Source of the DNA: Acanthaster planci
Lineage: Eukaryota; Echinodermata; Asteroidea; Valvatida; Acanthasteridae
Reading direction: 5' to 3'
DNA length: 16,818 nt
Assembly: GCF_001949145.1 (NCBI RefSeq)
Contig: NW_019091383.1
Coordinates: forward strand, 408,311-425,128
Below are positions 1-9,000 of this stretch, in pieces. The notes beneath the pieces are model-generated. The model made no database searches, was not told the origin of the DNA, and saw only the letters and a list, made by a program, of their open reading frames with translations. Numbering within the stretch: position 1 is the first letter of the stretch; the number at the start of each line of letters is the position of its first letter. The position numbers were made by a program, and so were the translations under genes.

Positions 1-319
1 CCAGCACCAAATAACACGTGTTCCCTGTAACCATAGCCCACCACCACACACAGCCACCTGTGTTCACTACCCGGAAGTCTGGTCCTGAGCTAATTGAGTC
101 AATTGAGTTGTCAGATGGGTGTTTATATCTAGTTTCCTTGTCATGAAACCAATGAGAATATTTTCCCCTGGATGAGATGCCAGTTCATTATGGGTCGCTC
201 CCTAGCCACTATATGGGCACCCATATGCAGCTAGGTATGAGACGGAGAGAACCCCCCCTGCTTTGTGTTGGTCATTGTCTCGCAGGAATCTGGTTAATTC
301 CTTTCAGACATCTTGGGGG
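1..319 (-). other. Probable 3' flank of the left LINE, no gene seen
   Basis: No coding signal on either strand. Given the minus orientation of the LINE, this would be its 3' tail or the sequence beyond it. No poly-T or microsatellite tail marks an element end, so the boundary is unknown. Confidence 0.3.
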
Positions 320-429
320 ATGTGTTAAGTAACAATAGTCTGGAATGTGTATAGGGATTGGACATGTTGGGGGGTACCCCTCGGTCTCATTTCTTGCTGG
401 GTATATGGGCACCTATTCTTACTCCTAAT

Positions 430-1333
430 GACTCAAGTTTTATGAGTCTCTTTATAGATGGTCGTTAAGCGCAATTTGGTCCTTCGGTCATGGAGCGATT
501 CCCACTCTAAGTCAGCAAGGATTTTGGTCACGGTAATACTAGATTCCCTGCTGTAATCTCCAACAGCAAACCGGGCAGCTCTCTTTTGAATTCTTTCTAA
601 CTTGTTCCCCTCCGAATTGTGTTGTGGATCCCAAATCCCAGAGCAGTATTCAAGTTTGGGTCTGGCATGATTAGCGATTTATAGGCTATAGACTTAGTGC
701 TTTTGTTGCAGTAGTATAAATTCATCCTCAACAAACCCAGCATTTTTTCAGCCTTAGCAACAGTCTGATTGATATGTGTTGACCATTTCAAATCACTGCT
801 AAGTTCAACACCTAGGTAGGGATGATGTCTCACCTCCTCGAGGGTGTGGAGATCCATCTTGTATTTCGTAATAACCAGCTTTCTTTTGTGTGTGACTCTC
901 ATGCTGAAACATTTGGAAGGATTGAAAGACATTTGCCAGCCTTTTTCAGTTGACTAATGCATCAAGGTCTGCTTGAAGTATATCTGAGTCCTCAAGTGTT
1001 TGCATCCTTTTATAGAGGATGCAGTCGTCCGCAAAAAGTCTAACCTTTGAGTGGACATTCGCCAGCAGATCATTTATATGCGCCAGAAAAAGCAAGGGTC
1101 CCAAGACAGTACTTCGGGGAACCCCTGACGTAACTTAAACTGATACACCCTCCAGCGCATCCTGTTGGACGGTGACGATTTGTAAGGAAGGATTCGATCC
1201 ATTTCGATGTGTTGTTCCTGATTCCCATGCGTAGGAGTCCATGCACGTAGTCAATCGTCAGCTTCTCATCAGAATTCTTGAGACATTCCTCTATTTCTTC
1301 AAAGCTCACTTTTTTATAAAGAAAGATTTTCAA
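430..1333 (-). pseudogene. LINE reverse transcriptase fragment with internal deletion
   Basis: KKVSFEEIEECLKNS, the linker after the endonuclease, runs straight into a stretch that belongs after the first half of RT (HGLLRMGIRNNTSKWIESFL). The fingers and part of the palm are therefore deleted. Downstream, in a shifted frame, come a GVP..VLGPLLF stretch and FADDCILYKR, the palm catalytic motif, then the thumb and a C-terminal arginine-rich segment. At least three frame changes are visible. Confidence 0.8.
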
Positions 1334-1339
1334 CGTCTC

Positions 1340-1905
1340 GCTGGACGAACTAATTTTGGTTTCACCGATACATTCACAATCACCGCCTCACCAGGAATCA
1401 CCTTCGTACTTTCCACAAAGGATGGTGAGTTGGTGAAACACAAATCAAGGATGCTGTCAAATCTAGTTGGTTCTTTCACCTGCTGATGCAAGTTGTAATC
1501 GAGCACAATTTCCAACATTGCCTTACTAGGTCCAGCATAACAACTGCCCGGTGTGAATTCAAGTTTCTCCCAGTTCACATCTGGAAGATCAAAATCTCCC
1601 AGTAACCACACTGAAGCTTGAGGTGGAATTTTTCTAAAAGCACAAGCTCCTTCACATAGTTGGTGTTGGTAACTTGCGAACGGTAAAAAACTCCTACATA
1701 CATAGGCGTCAACCCCTGCATGCTGATGCTAATCCACATGCTTTCGGTCTCTGTCATTAGGTCAGATTCCTTATTTGCTATGAGGTTATCCTTAACTGCA
1801 ATGGAAACTCCCCCATGTGCGTCGCCAACCCTATCCTTTCTAAACACTTGATAGTTTGGTGGGATGACTTCACCAGTGGTGATGTCATGGTTCGGTCCCT
1901 GTAAT
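1340..1905 (-). pseudogene. LINE endonuclease domain fragment
   Basis: Holds HGGVSIAVKDNL, the VGVFYRS strand, the metal-site-like GDFDLPDVNW motif (LLGDFDLPDVNWEKL) and LDLCFTNSPS, all typical of the endonuclease of CR1/Jockey-group LINEs. The N-terminal part is absent: similarity starts near GEVIPPNYQVFRK. One frameshift separates the FHLKLQ and LLGDF pieces near 1610. Confidence 0.8.
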
Positions 1906-2027
1906 CATATCAAATGTGTGTGACATCGTTTGTTATACTGTGTAAAAAAAGAGATTTTGCCGAGGGTTCTGTTCCTGTCTCTGGAAAGTGTCTAGGCTAT
2001 AGATACTTCACCATCGCGAAAACAATA

Positions 2028-2055
2028 GCTGCTTCGGTAGTGTAGCCGAAGCAGC
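2028..2055. repeat. Perfect 10-bp hairpin
   Basis: Arms GCTGCTTCGG (2028-2037) and CCGAAGCAGC (2046-2055) with an 8-base loop TAGTGTAG. A palindromic GTACATGTAC follows within a few bases. No recognised RNA family. Confidence 0.6.
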
Positions 2056-2425
2056 CAAGGTACATGTACAAGGAATACATAATGTACACAAGTTCAGAAA
2101 ATATCCTTCAATCAAGATAAATTAGAATAATGTCAATCACGCTGTTCAATCACTCAAAAGCGTGATAAACGCAGCCCAAACTAACTCAAACTGCTAAATT
2201 TGGTGAGATTTAAACGCCGAGAATTTCAACAATCATTGTACATATATAAAGCGAAATTAGCATCTAATATTTAAATATAAACTGTTTTAGTCCTCTTGGA
2301 ATGTTGTATTTGTCATATGGGTCCGGGTTAAAGTGGCCGGCAGGTGAGTCTTGGACGCGAGGGCGGGGCACAGACACATGTTGACTGCACAGGTGCCGTT
2401 TGCAAGACTACTGACTCTAAGTAGA

Positions 2426-2458
2426 CGGCTGGGCAGCCCAGGAGATCATGCCCAGCCG
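2426..2458. repeat. Perfect GC-rich 10-bp hairpin
   Basis: Arms CGGCTGGGCA (2426-2435) and TGCCCAGCCG (2449-2458) with a 13-base loop, in a locally GC-rich island. A second small stem, CAGTGA/TCACTG, lies about 10 bases downstream. Not identifiable as a tRNA. Confidence 0.6.
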
Positions 2459-2962
2459 CGTCACGGGTCAGTGACTGTATTCACTGCTCACTGATAATCA
2501 CAATAATTAGCGAATTGAATACTTTGTCCATGGAATGGAGGTTATGGGCCGATGACCTCAGGCGCTGGACCGATATGTTTTTTCAAGTCCGGAGAAATCG
2601 AACTTGTGCAAAGGCTACTAGAAAATTTCCAGCTTTCTAAGGCAAGAAAGTCCAACATTAGGCCAAATTAACGAGAACAATCACTAGTCTCTAGATTTTA
2701 TCATAGAGATCAGTGGGAAAAAATCCTGAAGGAGTGAAGACTAATGTTTAGACTCCTCTCAAAACTGACTGTAAAGCTGTAAAGGAGGCCAACACGCGTA
2801 CCCGCGTGCACATGACTGTTGTGTAATAAACAATATTGCTACCAGGCTTGCACCAAACCTGTTCTAATTTGATATTTAAAAAAATCTTTCTCATTTCCCC
2901 ATTTTCATTACCAGTGCTGTGCAGTCTTTATTTTGGTGTTTTTAATTAAACGTACACCTTTA

Positions 2963-2968
2963 CACGTG
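2963..2968. promoter_or_regulatory. E-box CACGTG upstream of HPS4
   Basis: Perfect palindromic E-box about 90 bases before the candidate start codon. bHLH-zip factors, including the MiT/TFE group, bind this core. Its flanks (TA and CA) do not match the full CLEAR consensus, so this is a weak call. Confidence 0.3.
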
Positions 2969-3029
2969 CATATGCAGATGTTGTCGGTGTAGATAGTGCC
3001 TTGAAAAAGACTAACCAGTACAAGTAAAG

Positions 3030-3037
3030 TCACATGA
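3030..3037. promoter_or_regulatory. M-box-like TCACATGA, possible MITF/TFEB site
   Basis: TCACATGA, here in context GTCACATGAT, is the reverse complement of TCATGTGA, the extended E-box (M-box) preferred by MITF and close to the CLEAR element of lysosomal genes. It lies 18 bases before the candidate HPS4 start codon, where a proximal promoter or 5' UTR element is expected. The binding factor is inferred, not shown. Confidence 0.35.
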
Positions 3038-3051
3038 TAGCAGACCGAAAG

Positions 3052-3063
3052 AAAGATGGCGGC
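3052..3063 (+). promoter_or_regulatory. YY1-like element overlapping the start codon
   Basis: AAAGATGGCGGC differs by one base from the extended YY1 consensus CAAGATGGCGGC. Such sites in metazoans often sit just downstream of the transcription start, and their ATG serves as the initiator codon. Its position on the ATG at 3056 supports that exon as exon 1. Confidence 0.4.
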
Positions 3064-3072
3064 TCACTTGAG
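3056..3072 (+). CDS. HPS4: HPS4 candidate exon 1 (start codon, five codons plus two bases)
   Basis: Exon 2 is read in frame from 5525 and has no in-frame ATG before an upstream TAA at 5496, so the start must lie in an upstream exon. The best candidate is the ATG at 3056 in a strong context (AAAGATGG). It codes MAAHL and then leaves AG before a GTAGGA donor at 3073. The leftover AG joins the first G of exon 2 to give Arg, so the protein reads MAAHLRPGDRTFF, in perfect phase. The ATG sits inside a YY1-like AAGATGGCGGC word, a common arrangement at TATA-less starts. The alternative is an ATG at 3785 with a GTAAGC donor at 3856; it also fits in phase if exon 2 begins at 5530, but lies inside a MITE-like repeat. 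Confidence 0.5.
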
Positions 3073-6000
3073 GTAGGAAATAATGTCCAGGCCAAACTAA
3101 ATGCTGCTGATATTACCATCATGACCATGATTACGTCACAGCAAGAATTCCTTATGGGGCCTCCACGATTCTGAAGTTGCATAAACACCAAAATAAGTTG
3201 TAAAATGTGACCTAGGCCTGAGTTTTTACATGTTTTGTAAACCCCAGAACTGTGCTGTCATGAACATGATGGCTGTGGTAGGGTCCGACGTCCGCCTCGC
3301 TACATAGGCATGATAGGCCTACCTACCACGAGGGAGCAGGGCGGACGTCGGACCCCACCGTTCGGGGGGTAGTCTTAGACTTAGTTAGACTAAGCATGCT
3401 AAACCATGTAAGCTAGCCTAAGATAGGGAGCTCGACAGACGTGACAGAATTACCAGATCACGCTGTTTTATCCGCTACAGAGTACAGTCTAAGACCTGAG
3501 GACCAACAACTTGAACAAGACTAAGACTAGGCCTAGTACTTACTACAACTAGTAGTAGTTGTAAGAGTAACATTTCTTGATTTTAGGACAGCCACTGACC
3601 AGCAGCAGCATGACCAGTAACCAGGTCGGGGACCAAACCACAATCTAGCAACGTCCCTAGTTTTGCATACCTATGTTGCTTGTTCGTGTGGTAATGATGT
3701 TATTATTTTCCGGAGATATGATAATATCATTTTCCCGTGAGATTTTGGGAAAATAACAAGATTTAAAATGACACCAGCTAACATGGCCGCCGTTACCATT
3801 ACTGTTGGAGTCTATGGCAAAATTATTTCTGATCGCTATTTTGGAAATCACCACGGTAAGCATAATATTTGCCATGGTGAATCAATGGAGATTTTTAATG
3901 GCAACATTTTCATGCATAAAGTAAACTTTTGGCAAAGCTTTATTTGTTTGTGTACAATTGATTTCTCCCGCGCACTGAATCAATACCTCCAGTGCAAAAT
4001 CAACCAAAAAATTTCCTCCATTCACTTTTAAAGATACCAAATGAAAGGGAAGTTTCATTTGGATCTGGGTAGCATGTTTCCTATAGATTTGATTAGTCAG
4101 AGCAATTTGTTTTGAAGTTTTTGGCCGATAAAGAGATTGATGTCATCTACGAACTGCGATCTAAAAATAGCTCAAAATTACATCATCGTTGCAAAATTAA
4201 GTGGCATATTCATAATCTGGCGTTGTTGCTAGATTGTGTGTGGTTTGGTCCCTGACCTGGTAAGGTGTGTGTTTGTGTCATGTGGTATAGTCACCAGGTC
4301 CCTAATTTCGCCACCTATTGTCAAGTCTCATTGGTTTTCACATTAAGTGGCCAAATAAGGGACCTAGCAACTATATAACGTCATGGACGTTAATGTGCGT
4401 GTCCGTATAGTCGTCATGCCCCTTATTTTGCCACTTACTGTGAAAACCAATGAGATATGGCAACACACGTAGGCGGCAGAATTGACCTGGCGACTATCAA
4501 ACATGCATGTTAATTTCAGTGCTTTTCGGGCAGATTTTCGTTAGCTTTTGCATCTTACACATTTCACAATGTTTGAACATTTTGAATATAGGCTGAACAC
4601 ATGTACCAACAAATCTTTCATGTCTGTAGTGTAGGCCTAGGACTTTTCCAAGACAGTGCATTGCATAACACAGCAGTTGGTGTCAATGGACATGATGGAA
4701 TGGAATTTGTTTTGTTTGGTAATGAGGCTACATGTATGAATAAGCGCCAGGGTTTGGTGGTAAGTATGTGGTGTCTGGTTACTGAACTCGTGCCTCTTCA
4801 CTGCAACGTTAACATCCACAGGTATACCTCATAGAACTATGGTCTCGGTGTTCTGCCTCTCTGATATCGGCGTTCAAGGTTACCACCTTCTGTAGTCCTG
4901 AAAAATTCTTCCAAACCTGATGGGTATTTAGTAAGGAACTGACAGTAATAGGGTCAATGTCAGTTGATTTCTATCCCTCAGAATTGAGGAGACATCAGCA
5001 AAATATCATTTTGCCTGTGTATTCTAACATCAAGAGAGTTCAAAACCAAGACATCACTTGACAGCGTGTGCACAAACCCAGTGAGACTGGTCTGGGGAAA
5101 AAAAAATATAAAAAGTACGCCCATAAAATGCTTCGATATTTGCTGTACTGAATATGGCTTTTAAGGACATTTTATTGCTTTCTGGTGGCTGATATATCAC
5201 AGTAAGGAAACGTTAGTGATGTTCATGAATGGAATTCTTCCTAATAGTTCCTTTTGTGGGTAAAAACACTAGCTTTTCAACATTTTAAAATAGAAGATGA
5301 TGTTCACAAACATCAGACTTAGAACTTGGCATCGTTTTCAAATAAAACGGTACAGGTTCAGGTTGCTTCTCTAGGTTGGGTCAGGTTTTCAGAAATGCAA
5401 CTTTTTTTGGTCAGGCCTGGTTTTGTTTTAAATATTTACATCAAAAATAATCCCATTCCTCCAGTCAGTTGTCCTGGAAAGAATGCCTCGGATGTTAATT
5501 ACTTCTGCATGTTTCCGTCTCCAGGCCAGGTGACCGGACGTTCTTCATCCATGATCACTCAGTCACAAAGAAAGAATATGATGACCCCAAGAATGCGATT
5601 ATTTACTACTATCCACAGCATGTAAGTTGTTTGATGACCCTTGCACCCTCATTCCATGCAGGTCCTTTGTAAAAACCTCCCTAAGGACTGCCAAATGCTT
5701 AATTGAATTGGAAGATCAGAATGCACGCACTCCACTTTCGAATGGCATTGAGCCCATGGAAAGTGAAATCAGCTGGACTATCTTGATCCTGCAGCAAAAA
5801 AAAGGAGGAAAAAAGAGGAAATAAAACTGTCTGCAGTTCCTCTGAACACAATGGAATCTTTAAGTTGCTTACACGTTGTCTTCTACTTTTCATATTCCTT
5901 CCATTGTCCTGTAGAGTTTACCAAAGTTAACTTCTCCATTCAATCAAACAAGACCAATCTGAGGAGACACCAATGCCCTGTCGGTACGACACTCTCACAC

Positions 6001-9000
6001 TGCGGTACCTCACTGGTCAAAGACCACCAATGTACAAGTCTGGTGCCACTACACTATTGGCTTCTCATTGTAGTCACTGGAAAGAGGGAGCAATCCAAAG
6101 TAGAAACTATCAAAAGGAGCAAAATTGGACTTTTCAACAAAAAAAACCCACGATCAGAAAGGATACCATTTAATCAATATTCTTTGTATTTTTCCAACAG
6201 ACTCCGATTGATATCCAGTGCATTTTCTGTAGCCAGCTGATGGGCATGGTTAACTGTATGAGGTCAATCTCAGGGACGCCTCCTAAATTATACAAACTAC
6301 GCAAGCACAAAGTAGCCACCATACACGAGGGAAACTTCACAATGGTAACTAATTCCTTGTTTCAATTTTGAGAAAGATGAGGTCCATTATGTTATTGTTA
6401 TTGATTTGACCCGGACAACATAAAAATGACAAGGTAGAATAAAAAGAGAAACTCAACAGCAATAGCACTCAAAAAAAAAGAAATAAATAGAACCCTAAAC
6501 AAAAGAACTTTACATTAATTCTGAAACCTATGCAGGATAAGGAGCCTTTATTAAATACCAGAAATACATGTAATGAAAAAAAAAGAGTACACAGTATTAT
6601 ACAAATAAAATATATGGGTTGAGGAAAGCAAAATCTAACTTTGTAAGTATTACCCACGGGTATGCACTTCCTCACATTAACAAGGACAAACAAACCTAGA
6701 GAAAACAAAAAAAAATATGTACATCTCTCAAACCGAACAAAATACAGTTCAAATTAAATTCATGAGTTCAGGTTGGGAAATGACACCTGCGGGAAATCCT
6801 GCGCATATCCTGTTTTTTAAACAAGGATGCAGTGTTTGGTGCTGTAGAGAATATTCTCCATGTTGACATTCCATTTGGTGCTTACTAATAAGCAGAAGGT
6901 GTAAGCAGCAAACGGCGTTATTACTTCAAAATGGAATTTGTTCAAGTTAGAATGGACAGCAGATATCATGTGCAAGCGCTACAACACCAGGAGAGTGAAA
7001 AGGATTTGAGATTTTCACAAATGAGTGTGAAATGTGTGCACTTGTTCACTTGTGATTTTTCTTTTCTTCTCTAGGCGCTTGCCTGTAAGCTACGGACTCC
7101 CGACTCTGCCATCATTCGGAAGCTGGAAAACCTGTACAAAGTGTTTACTTTCTACCATTGCTCGATAACGAGAGTTCAACAGGTGCATAGGAAGGTGTTT
7201 GGGGTGCTTGTCATGTTCCCAAGGGCAGATCAAGGATTGGGGCAGACTGGGCATGGTCTCTTTTGGGCCTTTGTACACCTGTCTTTGAATGAACGTAGAT
7301 GAGCCATTGCTTTCACCCCATAGCTGTTTCAGGAGTAAAGATGGCTGTTGCTAGCCTCTTTTGTTAGTGGTCTAGCTGCCAACTTGCCCTGCAAAGAGTT
7401 TTCCTCTCTCCTTGTCATTTTATTGTGCCTGATTTTCTCTAATTACACGAGCACCATGCCGTAAACTAATCAGGAACAAACAAAATGACACCTGAAGGAT
7501 TTTCTGGAGTGGAGGAAAGGTGGTGACTTCATCTAGAGTCTTGAGAATTCTGTCTTTAATGAAATTAACCAGAAAAGTAGGTAAAATTGCCCCCCAATTA
7601 TTTTTTTGTATAACCAGTTTTTGCCCATACTTCACCCCCTGTGTGCCAGGAATGCTTTTATTGTCCATATTCTGAATTCTTTCTGTTGTTGATTTTTGTT
7701 GATTTTGAAAGGCAGAACGTTAAGTTACGAATTTTGTTTTCTGGATTTTTGTCTTTTTTCCTCAGCTTTCCAGCAATAATGAAGCTTTTCTATCCAACAT
7801 GGCTGCCATCTGGGACTTTTACGTTCCATATGTCCGTCGCTACGGCAACACAGTGCCAGCCGTGTTTGAACCCATTCAGCAAGTGAAGCTCCTTAAGGTA
7901 AATGAATATTTAGGATCGTAAGCAACAAAGACCCTACAAGTCCAAGAAAACTGATATTCTAGTTAATAGACCTGCATTTAGTAGTTGCTGCTGTGTTTAG
8001 GTAGTACATAAAAAAGTGGATTGCATTCCAACTTCATACCCAAGAATTCATGAAATTTTGAGAGTAAGGAAGTATGTTGAGATGGAAAAGTCAGCTCTTT
8101 TGTGTTTCAAACATCTGTGATCTTGATCTTGATGTTGGCTTCTGTTTCATTTTGTCCAGGGTGGGAACATCCTTTTCCTTAGATGCTCTCATCTTCTGCA
8201 GTGGCTGAAGGGTCAGCCATCGCTTCTTGCTGGCTGCATCCTGTACAGACGAAGGTATGATACTGGTCTTCAAGATCCAAAGGCATCTGTTTGATTCTGC
8301 CCAGTTCCCTGCATCTTTAAAAAGTCAAATCTGTCTGCTTAAAGATGTTTTTGCACCCGAAATAGACAATTCATAGTTATTCAACCTTTGATCACTAAGT
8401 GTTAGTTTGTATTACGTAGGTAATTAAGGGAAATTGTCTGGGCAAACTTCAGAAACAAATTGAAATATGCACGGGGATTGTACAAAGTGAGATCTTTGGA
8501 CGTTAATTCTTAAGGAAACGTACATGTAGTTCGTAACCTACATCAGCCACAACACCCAATTTCGAACTTAAAGGGGAATTCCAGGAATCTGGGTGGAGTT
8601 TTCCTTTAAACAATTTTGAAGAATTTCAAGTATAAGTTGCAGCAAAGTCCTTTTTAAACCAAAGCATTTAGTTTGTTGACACTACTCAACTACATATTCA
8701 TCTAATGTGCAGAATTGGCCCGCCCTCATTGTAATACTAATTAACCCTAACAGTCCTCAATCCTTCACCTGTTGGAGGACTGAGGAGTGTTAGGGTTAAG
8801 CTGTCATTGGTTGTCAAAGCTCCGATTTTAATTTCTATGCTTGAGTTGTCCTCTGATTGGTCCATTCATTTTGTTAACTTTGTACACAAGCCATGAGAGC
8901 TAAATGCGCAGTTAGTTGACCCGTCTTTACCACAAATTATTCAAGAATGTTGTTTTATTACAGACACTGCTCAACAACTGTGCTCGTTACTTTAATTTTG

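Larger units (their letters stand above)
320..1905 (-). pseudogene. Decayed LINE (CR1/Jockey-type) with endonuclease and partial reverse transcriptase
   Basis: Read right to left, conceptual pieces appear in the expected order of a non-LTR retrotransposon. From about 1905 to 1620 is the apurinic-like endonuclease (FRKDRVGDAHGGVSIAVKDN, then VGVFYRS). From 1611 to 1340 is its end (LLGDFDLPDVNWEKL, LDLCFTNSPS). From 1333 to 1160 is KKVSFEEIEE followed by a late RT stretch (GIRNNTSKWIESFLTNR). At 1024-1035 is the catalytic FADD motif. From 932 to 600 is the RT thumb (MSFNPSKC, YLGVELSSDLKWSTHIN), then LERIQKRAARFAVGDYS and a C-terminal tail ending near 322. Frameshifts occur near 1330, 1135, 940 and 665, a stop lies near 430, and the fingers region is missing. 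Not functional. Confidence 0.85.
1906..2960. other. Non-coding stretch upstream of HPS4
   Basis: No coding region is supported. AT-rich with a GC-rich island near 2320-2480. It contains the hairpins listed separately, a TATATAAA word near 2245 with no gene placed after it, and a short CACGCG/CGCGTG stem near 2790. Confidence 0.5.

Noticed and set aside
2240-2255. TATATAAA word as the HPS4 promoter
   Set aside because: It is about 800 bases from the candidate first exon and no transcription start can be placed after it.
3768-4031. Plus-strand frame beginning MTPANMAAV as a stand-alone gene
   Set aside because: It lies inside a MITE-like repeat and has no recognisable domain. It is kept only as a weak alternative first exon.
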